Below are positions 25,793 through 34,704 of a stretch of 64,000 bases of DNA, one piece after another. The number at the start of each line of letters is the position of its first letter. Position 1 is the stretch's first letter. A model generated the notes under the pieces. That model saw only the letters and a list, made by a program, of their open reading frames with translations, was not told the origin of the DNA and made no database searches. The position numbers and the translations under genes are program-made. Source of the DNA: Flavobacteriia bacterium (GTDB taxonomy: Bacteria; Bacteroidota; Bacteroidia; Flavobacteriales; Schleiferiaceae); contig JABXHW010000032.1 in the NCBI GenBank assembly GCA_013373425.1, positions 36,460-100,459 of the forward strand, given 5' to 3'.

Positions 25793-26552
25793 CTGTTACC
25801 ACGATTCTACCTGTGTGCATTGCCCCGTCGATGCTAAATCGGTATAGATATACACCTGCAGGCCACTGCTCTCTTTCCACTTTAATATGATTGGCACCTG
25901 AAGTGCTACGGCCCGTCTTTCGACCCACGATTCGGCCTGTCAAGTCCATAAGTTCAAACTTCCAGTTCGCCGCTGACGCACTGTTAAATCGAACATTAAT
26001 CTCGCGGTTCGCTGGGTTTGGACCAACTACCGGCTCATTAACAGCAAGCTCGCGTAGCGATACCGTACCACCTACTGTCAGTTCGATGTAGACATTGAAG
26101 GTATCCACTGCCTGACCGAATTGGCCGAGGTTGGCGAATGCCTCAATTTCTCCTACCATCAAGGTGGTCGCATCTGTTGAAGGTGAAGTTCCAGTAAATG
26201 AGAAACAACCTGCTGTGCCACCCGCCCAAGAGCAATTGCCATTATCGCATGAATAGCTCAACCAACTTGGCATATTAGAAACGCCCAATACTCGCATTGA
26301 GTCGATATCCGCAGTGACGGAGCCTCCACCCGGAATCGGAATGGTGGTATCCTGAGGAACAACGATTTGAACGGTTTGGTTGTATGCACGATTGTAGTTC
26401 ACAGAAGGAAGAACATAAATCGAATCTTGCTTGATAGTTCCACCTGGAGGCGGGTAAATACCCGGACTTGTAGTTGGTGGATTCGGCGTGCACTGGCCGT
26501 AAGCTGCCGCTGTAATGAAGAGGGCTAAGAGAGAAGTGTAAAGTTTTTTCAT
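25782..26552 (-). CDS. secreted protein with type IX (Por) sorting domain
   Basis: A 256-residue exported protein: signal peptide MKKLYTSLLALFITAAAYGQ, a Pro/Thr-rich first domain, then a beta domain with four Cys in CDNGNCSWAGGTAGC, and at about 185-256 the type A sorting domain (VGPNPANREINVRF ... WKFELMDLTGRIVGR ... WPAGVYLYRFSIDGAMHTGRIVV). T9SS substrates lose this domain and are released or anchored through A-LPS. The function of the mature part is unknown. ATG 26552 is right at the signal peptide. Confidence 0.85.
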   Translation of the reverse strand: MKKLYTSLLALFITAAAYGQCTPNPPTTSPGIYPPPGGTIKQDSIYVLPSVNYNRAYNQTVQIVVPQDTTIPIPGGGSVTADIDSMRVLGVSNMPSWLSYSCDNGNCSWAGGTAGCFSFTGTSPSTDATTLMVGEIEAFANLGQFGQAVDTFNVYIELTVGGTVSLRELAVNEPVVGPNPANREINVRFNSASAANWKFELMDLTGRIVGRKTGRSTSGANHIKVEREQWPAGVYLYRFSIDGAMHTGRIVVTDGL

Positions 26553-26572
26553 GCGCGTAATTTGGTCTAGCT

Positions 26573-26590
26573 CAAAGGTAATCAAAAGTA
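26573..26590 (-). promoter_or_regulatory. two staggered Bacteroidota -7 elements before the T9SS gene
   Basis: On the minus strand TACTTTTG (26583-26590) and TACCTTTG (26573-26580) both match TAnnTTTG exactly and are spaced 10 bases apart, about one helical turn, 20-30 bases before ATG 26552. Confidence 0.55.
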
Positions 26591-26644
26591 CCTCCAAGTA
26601 AAGACCTTAACACGTCTTTAGCACAAAATGGTTGGGAACCGGCG

Positions 26645-26962
26645 TTACTCCGGGTTTTCTTCAAGCCAATCCAAGGCTTCTTGATGGCTCTCTACCATCA
26701 CGCATTCTTCGCTGAATAGAAACTGATGTGCTTCTCTAAGGATGAAAACCATTGGATGTCCTTCCTCAAACCACTCGTCCATTACCTCCTCCAATTCTTC
26801 TGGAGCTTCAATTACTTCTGGAGTACGTAGGTTGATGAAGCAGGGCTGCGGTTTTTGCTTTTGAAGCAGATTCCTGAGCTGTTGGACATCACCTGCCCCG
26901 AACTCATCGCCGCCAAAGCGAAAAACGAGAATGGAATCTTTGATTTCGAACTTAAAAGACAT
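26645..26962 (-). CDS. small STAS-like protein
   Basis: A 105-residue soluble protein. The pattern KFEIKDSILVFRFGGDEFGAGDVQQLRNLLQ, then CFINLRTPEVI, resembles the first half of a STAS/anti-anti-sigma fold (strand, helix, strand), and proteins of this type often sit beside rnz and pyrB in Bacteroidota. The conserved Ser/Thr phosphorylation site of SpoIIAA is not visible, so a partner-switching role is not supported. It begins 5 bases after the pyrB stop. Confidence 0.6.
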   Translation of the reverse strand: MSFKFEIKDSILVFRFGGDEFGAGDVQQLRNLLQKQKPQPCFINLRTPEVIEAPEELEEVMDEWFEEGHPMVFILREAHQFLFSEECVMVESHQEALDWLEENPE

Positions 26963-26967
26963 GGAGG

Positions 26968-27921
26968 TTAACTTAATTTATCATCCTTCTGAACCAATCC
27001 TTGGTTCGCCAATAAATATAGAACAGCCATTCGAATTGCCACACCATTCTCTACTTGTTGTAAGATCAGGGCCTGTTCAGAATCGGCTACTTCAGATGTA
27101 ATCTCCACTCCTCGGTTGATTGGACCGGGGTGCATGATGGTGATCGGGCGTTCGAGTTTTCTCAATCGCTCCATGTTCACACCGTACTGCATGGTGTACT
27201 CACGAATGCTCGGGAAGTACTTGATATCCATTCGTTCGTGCTGAACGCGAAGCATATTCGCCACGTCGCACCACTCTAGTGCACGGTCAAGATTGTGCTC
27301 CACCTTTACTCCAAGCGTATGAATATACTTCGGAATCAATGTAGAAGGTCCGCAAACCATGACTTCTGCCCCAAGCTTCTGGAGGCAGAAGATATTAGAT
27401 AGAGCCACACGTGAATGGAGGATGTCACCAACAATAACCACCTTCTTACCAGCTACATCTCCTAGTCGCTCTCTGATTGAGTAGGCATCGAGTAAGGCTT
27501 GTGTAGGGTGCTCATGCGTTCCATCACCAGCGTTTACAATATTCGCGTCGATATGCTTGCTCAAAAACTGCGCAGCACCCGGATGTGGATGTCGCATCAC
27601 CACCATATCCACTTTCATGGACAAGATGTTATTCACCGTATCAATTAAGGTTTCCCCTTTCGATACTGAGGAAGAAGAGGCTGAAAAATTGACCACATCT
27701 GCAGAGAGTCGTTTTTCAGCGAGCTCAAAGCTCAAACGTGTTCTTGTACTATTCTCGAAAAAGAGGTTGGCAATGGTGATATCTCGAAGGGAAGGAACCT
27801 TCTTGATTGGACGGTTAATGACTTCTTTGAACTGATCCGCCGTTTTAAAAATCAATTGGATGTCTTCTTCTGTGACATCTTTGATTCCAAGCAAGTGGCG
27901 CACGCTTAATTCACTCATCAT
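26968..27921 (-). CDS. pyrB: aspartate carbamoyltransferase catalytic subunit
   Basis: First committed step of pyrimidine synthesis: carbamoyl phosphate plus aspartate to N-carbamoyl-aspartate. Seen: FFENSTRTRLSFELAEKRL near residue 53 (STRT carbamoyl-phosphate loop), VVMRHPHPGAA near 107, HEHPTQALLDAYSIRERLG near 136, and MHPGPINRGVEI near 263 for aspartate binding. Length (317) is normal. It starts with ATGATG; the second ATG gives MSELSVRHLLG, equally likely. It overlaps the pyrR stop by 11 bases; regulatory subunit pyrI is not here. Confidence 0.95.
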   Translation of the reverse strand: MMSELSVRHLLGIKDVTEEDIQLIFKTADQFKEVINRPIKKVPSLRDITIANLFFENSTRTRLSFELAEKRLSADVVNFSASSSSVSKGETLIDTVNNILSMKVDMVVMRHPHPGAAQFLSKHIDANIVNAGDGTHEHPTQALLDAYSIRERLGDVAGKKVVIVGDILHSRVALSNIFCLQKLGAEVMVCGPSTLIPKYIHTLGVKVEHNLDRALEWCDVANMLRVQHERMDIKYFPSIREYTMQYGVNMERLRKLERPITIMHPGPINRGVEITSEVADSEQALILQQVENGVAIRMAVLYLLANQGLVQKDDKLS

Positions 27922-28462
27922 TACCGCTTTCTACGATAGATACTCTGTTCTCATTCCTTTCATCATCCCATTCTACCAAAACACGCTCAGAAGCAATGGA
28001 ATCCACTTGTCTTCCCACGTAATCGGGTTGAATCGGAAGTTCTCTACTGAAACGACGGTCTACGAGAACCATCAATTCAATTTCGGCTGGTCGACCAAAA
28101 GAGAGCACTGCATCGAGAGCTGCACGAATAGAACGCCCTGTGAAGAGTACATCGTCTACAAATACTACGCGTTTGCCTTCTACGAGGAAGTCGATGCGCG
28201 TTTGATTCGCAGATAGAGGAGCACCTCTCCTTCTAAAATCATCTCTGTAAAAAGTAGTGTCGAGTCGGCCAATTGGAATATCCTTCACACCGTACGTGTT
28301 GGATAATACCTCGATAAGTCGCTCGATAAAAGGAATACCTCTCGGCTGGAGTCCGATGAGAACGGTGTCTTTGAAATCCCCGTGGTTTTCAACCAGCTGA
28401 CATGCCAACCTGTGGAGGATGACATTGATTTCTTTGGGGCCTATTAGATTTTTGGTCACCAT
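27911..28462 (-). CDS. pyrR: pyrimidine operon regulator / uracil phosphoribosyltransferase
   Basis: PyrR (183 residues from ATG 28462), a phosphoribosyltransferase-fold protein that in Firmicutes binds pyr mRNA with UMP. Seen: QPRGIPFIERL near residue 39, and VVFVDDVLFTGRSIRAALD near 96, the PRPP-binding loop. Placed directly before pyrB with an 11-base overlap. I see no obvious pyr attenuator hairpin in the leader, so regulation in this lineage is open. TATCTTCG, one change from TAnnTTTG, lies about 10 bases upstream of the start. Confidence 0.9.
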   Translation of the reverse strand: MVTKNLIGPKEINVILHRLACQLVENHGDFKDTVLIGLQPRGIPFIERLIEVLSNTYGVKDIPIGRLDTTFYRDDFRRRGAPLSANQTRIDFLVEGKRVVFVDDVLFTGRSIRAALDAVLSFGRPAEIELMVLVDRRFSRELPIQPDYVGRQVDSIASERVLVEWDDERNENRVSIVESGNDE

Positions 28463-28626
28463 AGTTCGAGGGCGAAGATACGATAAAAGTGCACGGATGA
28501 AATAATTCTGTTCGCGAGAACTGAAAGTTGATAAATTCACCCTGAAAGCTCACTCAGTCGGCTATTCAAATCAAATTCGACATAAGAAAATGTGTCATAA
28601 TTATTTCAGGTTGAGTATTAAAAGAG

Positions 28627-28634
28627 TAGATTTG
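28627..28634 (+). promoter_or_regulatory. Bacteroidota -7 element for the acidic lipoprotein
   Basis: Reads TAGATTTG (full TAnnTTTG match), 29 bases before ATG 28663. Confidence 0.6.
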
Positions 28635-28662
28635 GGAAGATGAACTCTTAATCTTTTCAAAC

Positions 28663-28992
28663 ATGAAGAAAACTTTGTTGGCCATGTTCGCCATTGCAGG
28701 AATGCTCGTTGCTTGTGACAATGCCGGATCAGGTGAAGAAACTACTGACGAGACAACAACACAAACTGCAGACGGTGAAATGGATGCCGCTACTGACGAA
28801 GGAGAAGACATGCATTCAGACGAAGCTCATTCTCACGACGCAGTAGAAGAAACTATGGATGACGCCGCTGAAGAAGTTGATGCAGCTGTTGAAGAAGCAA
28901 AAGCTGAGAACGACGCAACCGTAGACAAAATGGAAGAAGCAATGGAAGAAGAAAAAGTGAACACTAGCGAGCCTGCTCGTTCACGCGGATAA
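28663..28992 (+). CDS. small acidic lipoprotein
   Basis: A 109-residue protein: signal peptide MKKTLLAMFAIAGMLVAC with lipobox, then almost only Asp, Glu, Ala, Thr and Met, with a His-rich patch HSDEAHSHD near residue 50 and a predicted helical repeat (MDDAAEEVDAAVEEAKAE). The strong negative charge plus His suggests cation binding or a periplasmic spacer (inference). It is a single gene with its own promoter and terminator. I do not recognise a family. Confidence 0.7.
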   Translation: MKKTLLAMFAIAGMLVACDNAGSGEETTDETTTQTADGEMDAATDEGEDMHSDEAHSHDAVEETMDDAAEEVDAAVEEAKAENDATVDKMEEAMEEEKVNTSEPARSRG

Positions 28993-29017
28993 TTCTTCAT
29001 CCATTCTGAAAATAGAG

Positions 29018-29044
29018 AAGTCGCCCTATGTGGCGGCTTTTTTA
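29018..29044 (+). terminator. rho-independent terminator after the acidic lipoprotein
   Basis: AAGTCGCC and GGCGGCTT pair around a 6-base loop and are followed by a run of T. Confidence 0.8.
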
Positions 29045-29051
29045 TTGTCTA

Positions 29052-29059
29052 TACCTTTG
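29052..29059 (+). promoter_or_regulatory. Bacteroidota -7 element for the barrel protein at 29095
   Basis: Reads TACCTTTG (full TAnnTTTG match), 36 bases before ATG 29095 and just past the preceding terminator. Confidence 0.65.
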
Positions 29060-29094
29060 GAACACCAATTGCGTTATTTATTCAAAACATTTCT

Positions 29095-29643
29095 ATGAGA
29101 GCTTTTGTCGTTGGACTTCTTCTTCTAACTACTTCTACTACTTGGGGTCAAGGCTTGAACTATTCAGCCCCCAAGCAAACGATTAGATTGGATTTTGGCA
29201 TCACTGTTTTTAGCGATGTAAATAGCAATATTGGAGGTTATGCTAATGCCTCCTATGAATATGCATTCATGGAGCATTTTGCAGCGGAGGTCAGTCTCAA
29301 TACCGCACAACGCCAGTCGTCTAACTACGTAGGCTCGCATGCCTCTCGCTACGGAATGGGTCTCAACATCATCGGCCGCTTATATGGAACCAAGAATCCA
29401 TACGACGTCAAGATTTATGGTGGAGCGAGATATGGCTCTCACTTCTTTACAATTCTTGAGGAGAACAATGGCATCATCGAAGCCGTAGACGGTGTACGTC
29501 GAGATGGCTTTTCACCAGTTGTAGGAGTTGGGTATGAACACCGTTTGGGTGATTGGCTTCTCACACTCGACTTTAACATGTCCATAGAGAACGACTTCAA
29601 CTCCTTCCCTTCTCTGGCTATTGGCACCGGTTACAGATTCTAA
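29095..29643 (+). CDS. predicted outer-membrane beta-barrel protein
   Basis: A 182-residue exported protein. Signal peptide MRAFVVGLLLLTTSTTWGQ, then alternating strands with aromatic girdle residues (YANASYEYAFMEHFAAEVSLN, VKIYGGARYGSHFF, VGVGYEHRLGDWLLTLDFN) and a terminal Phe in GTGYRF, as expected for an 8-strand OMP of the OmpW/porin-like_2 kind. Function unknown; it lies alone between a terminator and the PAS sensor gene. Confidence 0.7.
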   Translation: MRAFVVGLLLLTTSTTWGQGLNYSAPKQTIRLDFGITVFSDVNSNIGGYANASYEYAFMEHFAAEVSLNTAQRQSSNYVGSHASRYGMGLNIIGRLYGTKNPYDVKIYGGARYGSHFFTILEENNGIIEAVDGVRRDGFSPVVGVGYEHRLGDWLLTLDFNMSIENDFNSFPSLAIGTGYRF

Positions 29644-29707
29644 CTGTCGCTTCATCCTTCAAACCAAATGTTTTGCTTAATTTCAGGTACCAAGTGAACC
29701 TGGTCAC

Positions 29708-32317
29708 ATGAAACCTGCAACTCGAATTGCCCTCATCAGTTTAGTGCTAGGTCTCGTCTGGATTTGGGGAACGGATATCGCTATGTCCGTTTTCCGCGAT
29801 GAGACTTTTACCCTTCCCCCATCTATAAAGGGAAGCTTCTTCGTATTGGGCATGGCCATCACTATTTATCTGCTCATTCGAAATCAGCAGAGACGTCTGA
29901 TTAGGTCTGAGCGCAGCTATCGTCTCTTATACATCGACAATCCTGAACCCATCCTCATTTTAAAAGAGTCGAACAATCAGATTCTCGATGCAAATGTAGC
30001 GGCTTGCCAGTTTTACGGATACTCCCTTTCCGCCATTCGGGGATTACAATACCATTCACTAGTTGCAGCGCATCATTCTGAAATTAAATCCAGTACTACA
30101 CTTCACAAGCTCGCTTCTGGCAAGGAGGTCTATGTAGATTTGAAAGTCAGCGATATCTCCTTTAAGGGCCAAAAGGCACAGATGGTCGTCTTGCACGACA
30201 TCAATGAAAGAGAGGAACTGAAAAATGCGCTTATTCAACGAGAAAGCATGTTCGATTCTCTGGTGAAAACTGAACATTCCTATCTCGCACGTCTAGATAA
30301 AGATGGTCTTTTCGAATTTGCGAACGCAATGTTCATCAACGATCATAAGCACATTCATTCGAAGTTTAGAGAGCGACCGTTTCAGGATATCTTTCTGGAA
30401 GAGGACCGCGATAAATGCACCTCTGCACTTTCAAAATCGCGCTCTAATCCAGGGAATCCAATCATTTTTACGGCTCGCACTTTCGGCATCAAATCGGCTT
30501 CACCTTCTAGAACTACATGGGAAGTGTTAACGATTTCTGATGCGCTTGGAAATCCAACTGGGTTTATTTGTACGGGTCGCGATCATGCTGAACTGGATGA
30601 AATCCGCGCTGAAGTGAGTAAAACGGAAAGTCGGCTTGAACTCCTCCTCGACTCTATTCGCGATGGCTTCTTCATTGTCAATTTTGAATTGCAAGTTGAA
30701 TTGGCCAACAAAGCATTCGGCCGACTCGTAGGAAAGTCTGAAAAAGAGCTTATAGGTAAAAACCTTTCCGAAATCATTCCCTCTTGGAAGAATACACAAT
30801 CCTCTATAGAACTACCAAAAGCCCTACTAGCAGAGAAGCAGGTCTTGTATCAAGCTTACAACCCGTTCTTCGACAAGTGGCTTGAAATCAATGCGATTCC
30901 ATTTGAAAAAGGTCTAGCCGTATTCTATCACGATATCACTCATGTGAAGGAAAATGAGATGAATTTCAGAAGAAATGAAGCTAATCTCCAGTCGCTGATC
31001 AACAATACCCGCGACTTTATCTGGTCGATTGATGCCAAGTATAAAATCCTCACTTCGAATAGTGCTGTTCAGAAATTGAGCATGGAACTCTTCCAGTCTT
31101 CATATGCTCCTGGCGATGATGCTCTGCCTGACCACCTCGACAATGAAGCCCGCAGGATGTTCAAGACTTTCTATGACCGGGCTTTGAGAGGAGAGCTGGT
31201 TGAAGAGCGATTGGCCACAATGGAAATCGTTGGTAGAGATGGCTATGTAGACATCAACTTATCTCCCATTAGAGATTCTGAAGATTCCATTATTGGAGTC
31301 GCGTGTTTCGTCCGAGATATTACAGTGAGAGAGAACCATCGCGTGGCATTGCAGTCTGAAATGGAGCGCTACGAGATTATCTCTGAAGTGACCAAAGACG
31401 CCATATGGGATTATATGGTCAACGAAGATCGACTCACTTGGAGTGATGGCCTCAAAACCAGCTTTGGATATGACATCAAGGAAACCAAAATATCTTGGTG
31501 GGAGGAAAGAGTCCATCCAGAAGATTTCGCAAAAGCTGTAGAGACCTTCACCAATGCAATGAACAGCTCGGAGAGGAATTGGAAGAGTCAATATCGATTT
31601 AAGAAGGCCAATGGTAAATACGTTTCGGTGATCGACCGTGGTGTGTTCATTCGCGATGAAAATGGCAATACCATTCGAGCGCTCGGTTCGATTCAAGACG
31701 TCGAAGAACTCGAGCAGTACCGACAAGAGGTTCAGACGCTATCTCTTGCAATGAGTAGAACGACGGTCGGAGTTGTCCTCACAGATAAGAAAGGTAGAGT
31801 TGAGTGGGTGAACAGCGCCTATGTGAAACTCACAGGCTATACTTTAGATGAGCTGAAAGGGCGCCGACAAGGAGAAGTGCTGCAAGGTCCGGATACTGAT
31901 CAGACCATGATAGCCCGAATGGAAGAGGCGCTTGAGAAGCGTGAAGATGTTACGGTGGAAATCCTCAACTACGGCAAGAGCGGAAAGACATTCTGGCTGC
32001 GCATGAACGTGAGCCCAGTTATTCATAATGGCGAGGTGATACGATTTATGGCGCTAATCACAGACATCACTGATGAACGCAGGATCAATAGCCGATTGAT
32101 CAACCAAAACGAGAATCTGAAAAAGATTGCATTCATCCTCTCCCATGAATTGCGAAAGCCTGTATCTTCAATTCTAGGTCTACTCGAGCTCTACAACGAA
32201 AACGACTCCTCGAGTACGATGAACAATGATATCATCAAGTACATGAAGAAGGCCACTGAAGAGTTGGATGACAAGGTGCACGACATCATCAGACAGTCGG
32301 CCCTCATCGATGATTAA
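29708..32317 (+). CDS. membrane multi-PAS sensor with HisKA-like helix but no ATPase domain
   Basis: An 869-residue protein with two membrane segments (about 8-28 and 42-60) followed by roughly five to six PAS domains through residue 800, some with the S-box style (LLYIDNPEPILILKESNNQILDAN; LEQYRQEVQTLSLAMSRTTVGVVLTDKKG). The C-terminus has a His-kinase dimerisation motif, LKKIAFILSHELRKPVSSILGLLELYNE, then stops after a second helix. There is no HATPase domain (no N, G1 or G2 box) and the next 80 bases hold no continuation in any frame, so this is not a simple frameshift. It cannot autophosphorylate on its own; it may pair with a separate ATPase or act as a decoy or phosphotransfer dimer. 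Confidence 0.85.
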   Translation: MKPATRIALISLVLGLVWIWGTDIAMSVFRDETFTLPPSIKGSFFVLGMAITIYLLIRNQQRRLIRSERSYRLLYIDNPEPILILKESNNQILDANVAACQFYGYSLSAIRGLQYHSLVAAHHSEIKSSTTLHKLASGKEVYVDLKVSDISFKGQKAQMVVLHDINEREELKNALIQRESMFDSLVKTEHSYLARLDKDGLFEFANAMFINDHKHIHSKFRERPFQDIFLEEDRDKCTSALSKSRSNPGNPIIFTARTFGIKSASPSRTTWEVLTISDALGNPTGFICTGRDHAELDEIRAEVSKTESRLELLLDSIRDGFFIVNFELQVELANKAFGRLVGKSEKELIGKNLSEIIPSWKNTQSSIELPKALLAEKQVLYQAYNPFFDKWLEINAIPFEKGLAVFYHDITHVKENEMNFRRNEANLQSLINNTRDFIWSIDAKYKILTSNSAVQKLSMELFQSSYAPGDDALPDHLDNEARRMFKTFYDRALRGELVEERLATMEIVGRDGYVDINLSPIRDSEDSIIGVACFVRDITVRENHRVALQSEMERYEIISEVTKDAIWDYMVNEDRLTWSDGLKTSFGYDIKETKISWWEERVHPEDFAKAVETFTNAMNSSERNWKSQYRFKKANGKYVSVIDRGVFIRDENGNTIRALGSIQDVEELEQYRQEVQTLSLAMSRTTVGVVLTDKKGRVEWVNSAYVKLTGYTLDELKGRRQGEVLQGPDTDQTMIARMEEALEKREDVTVEILNYGKSGKTFWLRMNVSPVIHNGEVIRFMALITDITDERRINSRLINQNENLKKIAFILSHELRKPVSSILGLLELYNENDSSSTMNNDIIKYMKKATEELDDKVHDIIRQSALIDD

Positions 32318-32401
32318 ACCAGAATATTCTTTTAGAAGGTTTAACAACCATTTGACATAGTTCATCGTAATCCCTTGAAAGAGAATGGTTATACTTGTCA
32401 T

Positions 32402-32689
32402 ATGCTACGAAAGACTACATTCCAGATTGCGCTATTCGCTGTAGCCACCTCACTACTCTCCTTGAGTTGGGTGAGTTTTAATCAGGAATGCGAACAGTCA
32501 AATGTGAGAGATTGCCAATCTTCTCCAGCTCCAACTCAAAGCATTAAAACGACTCAGCCGACAAGCGACCGTGAATTGAATCCGGTTAAAATGCCTGAGT
32601 TTGTAGTTCCAGATACTCCCGTACAACGTCACGAACTGGTGATGGACCACGTCATTATTTCTCCTGCAAACGCGCCTGTCATTGTGTGA
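32402..32689 (+). CDS. small exported protein of unknown function
   Basis: A 95-residue protein with a signal-type N-terminus (MLRKTTFQIALFAVATSLLSLSWV), a pair of Cys (NQECEQSNVRDCQ) and a Pro/Thr-rich tail. ATG 32402 is taken rather than TTG 32375, because it begins at the basic n-region. No family is recognised. It lies between the PAS sensor and the DUF3347 lipoprotein, which has its own promoter. Confidence 0.5.
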   Translation: MLRKTTFQIALFAVATSLLSLSWVSFNQECEQSNVRDCQSSPAPTQSIKTTQPTSDRELNPVKMPEFVVPDTPVQRHELVMDHVIISPANAPVIV

Positions 32690-32707
32690 CCTTTGATTGG
32701 GAGGTCG

Positions 32708-32715
32708 TAACTTTG
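32708..32715 (+). promoter_or_regulatory. Bacteroidota -7 element for the DUF3347 lipoprotein
   Basis: Reads TAACTTTG (full TAnnTTTG match), 17 bases before ATG 32732, with TTG at 32682 as a possible -33 element. Confidence 0.65.
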
Positions 32716-32731
32716 AGCAAACTTTTCGAAA

Positions 32732-33262
32732 ATGATCCGACTCATACTTCCCCTAGCATTCTTGGCATTCTTTACTGCCTCTTGCTCCAATTCTAGTAAA
32801 AGCGATAGTTCCGATGAAACTGAAGCAACCGTTGAAGAACATGTTGCTATCGACGACCAGCACGCTTCTGCAGATGCGGTTACAGCATATATGATTCTAA
32901 AAGAAGCGATGGTGTCTTCCAACGCTGAAACAGGTGCCGATGCAGCTAAGGTGCTGAGTGAAGAGATGCAAAAGCTCGCTGGCACGGATTCAATCGCCAA
33001 TGTGATTATTGTGGCTTCCGACTCATTGAGCATGTCGAGTGATCTTGAAATGCAGCGAAGTGCTTTCCAAATTATCTCAGACAATCTATACATCTACCTA
33101 AAGGAGAACGGCTACGGCAGAGAAATCTACCACCAAAGATGTCCAATGGCATTCAATAACAGAGGAGCCTTCTGGCTTTCTGACAAAGAGGAAATTGAAA
33201 ATCCATATCTCCCTGAAACCATGCTAAAGTGTGGTCAGAATGTAGAGATACTAGAGCTCTAA
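32732..33262 (+). CDS. DUF3347 lipoprotein
   Basis: A 176-residue lipoprotein (signal peptide to C18, ASCSNSS). The mature part is helical and ends with the DUF3347 signature: YHQRCPMAFNNRGAFWLSDKEEIENPYLPETMLKCG near residue 130. The conserved Cys, Met and His of this segment suggest copper binding, since DUF3347 domains occur next to CusB/CopB-type efflux components (inference from family context). No efflux gene is nearby here. The promoter and the following terminator make it a single-gene unit. Confidence 0.82.
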   Translation: MIRLILPLAFLAFFTASCSNSSKSDSSDETEATVEEHVAIDDQHASADAVTAYMILKEAMVSSNAETGADAAKVLSEEMQKLAGTDSIANVIIVASDSLSMSSDLEMQRSAFQIISDNLYIYLKENGYGREIYHQRCPMAFNNRGAFWLSDKEEIENPYLPETMLKCGQNVEILEL

Positions 33263-33281
33263 GCTCAAATTATACAAATTG

Positions 33282-33311
33282 AAAAGGCGCTGAATTCAGC
33301 GCCTTTTTTTT
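33282..33311. terminator. bidirectional rho-independent terminator
   Basis: A perfect 24-base palindrome, AAAGGCGCTGAA joined to its inverse, flanked by T-rich ends on both strands. It ends the DUF3347 gene (+) with eight T and serves the convergent mpl gene (-) with four T. Confidence 0.9.
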
Positions 33312-34671
33312 ATCCTTGTGTGAGTTGGCTTGCCCAATCTTCTAGCGAGTTCCCGTCGAAATTCCCGGAACTCATGAGCAAGTAAATGGTTTCATCCGCC
33401 TTCTCAGATTTAAGCTTATCCAAGACCATGGCTGCATCCGTGATTACCTGAATGTCGCTGCGGCCAAATGCTCCGGCCACAATATCTTCATCCAATGGAG
33501 GAAGCTTCTTGTGTGCAACTGCTTTCGGATTGAAATACACCAGCGCTTCATCACAAGCATCCATTGCTCCTGCGTAGGATGGCAGGAAGTCGGGATTCAA
33601 ACTGGAAAAAGTGTGAAGCTCTAAACAGGCCACAACTTTCTTATCTGGATAGGTTTCCTTAACGGCACTCACCGTAGCCTTCACTTTACTCGGTGCATGA
33701 GCGAAATCTTTGTAAACAACGGTAGTATCCGTCTGCGCTAATAGCTCCAAGCGCTTACTTGCGCCAGTGAATGACGCGATTGCCTCGTAAAACTCATCTT
33801 CTTGAACTCCCATCTCTAGGCACATCCAACGTGCTCCTTCGAGGTTGAGTAAGTTGTGCTCACCAATAATTTGCAAAGGCACATCGCCGAAAGGAGTGCT
33901 GAGGATGCACTGTCCATTCTCTACGCGATAATCGGGCTTGTGATAGGGAAACTTCTTAATTTCGGTAGCATCTTCTTCAACCAACTTTTTCACCGCTGGG
34001 TCATCTGCATTGTAAACCAGCGCACCGCCTCGCTCCATCGTAGTGAGGAAGATTCTAAATTGATCCAGGTAATCCTCAAATGTGGGGAAGACATTGATGT
34101 GATCCCAAGCAATACCGCTAATCAAAGCAATGTTTGGATGATACAAGTGGAACTTCGGACGACGGTCGATTGGAGAACTCAAGTACTCGTCGCCCTCCAA
34201 CACTGCAAATTCAGCTTCATCGGTCAAGGATACCATGGTTTTGAAGCCTTCCAGCTGGGCCCCTACCATGTAATCTTCTTCTCTGTCGTGATAGTGAAGA
34301 ACGTGCAAAATCATGCTCGTGATGGTCGTCTTTCCATGGGATCCCGCAATAACTACTCTCGTTTTATCCTTGGTACGTTCGAAGAGGTATTCAGGATAAC
34401 TATAGATGGGAAGATCGAGTTCTTTAGCTCGCTTCAGCTCAGGGTTATCCTCTCTGGCATGCATTCCTAGAATGACGGCATCTAGCTCCGAAGTGATGCA
34501 ATTTGCATCCCATCCCATGGATTTAGGCAAAAGTCCAGCGCTGTCAAGTCGAGACCTTGACGGCTCGAATATCTCATCATCGGAGCCCGTTACATGATCT
34601 CCTTGTTCTGATAGTGCCAAAGCTAAGTTATGCATGGCGCTGCCGCCAATCGCTATGAAGTGAATGCGCAT
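33310..34671 (-). CDS. mpl: UDP-MurNAc : L-Ala-gamma-D-Glu-meso-Dap ligase
   Basis: Murein-recycling ligase (453 residues) that joins the recovered tripeptide to UDP-MurNAc. Mur-ligase fold: MRIHFIAIGGSAMHNLALAL (UDP-MurNAc site), GSHGKTTITSMI near residue 110 (ATP loop), LEGDEYLSSPIDRRPKFHLYHPNIALISGIAWDHINVF near 155 (the DEY segment and DHINVFPT distinguish Mpl from MurC), HAPSKVKATV near 330. Length matches Mpl. TATCTTCG near 34690 on the minus strand is a near match to TAnnTTTG. Confidence 0.92.
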   Translation of the reverse strand: MRIHFIAIGGSAMHNLALALSEQGDHVTGSDDEIFEPSRSRLDSAGLLPKSMGWDANCITSELDAVILGMHAREDNPELKRAKELDLPIYSYPEYLFERTKDKTRVVIAGSHGKTTITSMILHVLHYHDREEDYMVGAQLEGFKTMVSLTDEAEFAVLEGDEYLSSPIDRRPKFHLYHPNIALISGIAWDHINVFPTFEDYLDQFRIFLTTMERGGALVYNADDPAVKKLVEEDATEIKKFPYHKPDYRVENGQCILSTPFGDVPLQIIGEHNLLNLEGARWMCLEMGVQEDEFYEAIASFTGASKRLELLAQTDTTVVYKDFAHAPSKVKATVSAVKETYPDKKVVACLELHTFSSLNPDFLPSYAGAMDACDEALVYFNPKAVAHKKLPPLDEDIVAGAFGRSDIQVITDAAMVLDKLKSEKADETIYLLMSSGNFDGNSLEDWASQLTQG

Positions 34672-34704
34672 TCGTTCGATATTTTCTTCAATGCGAAGAT
34701 AAGG

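Noticed and set aside
29708..32317. Classical histidine kinase
   Set aside because: HATPase domain is absent, and no continuation in another frame is seen downstream, so neither kinase nor frameshift is supported.
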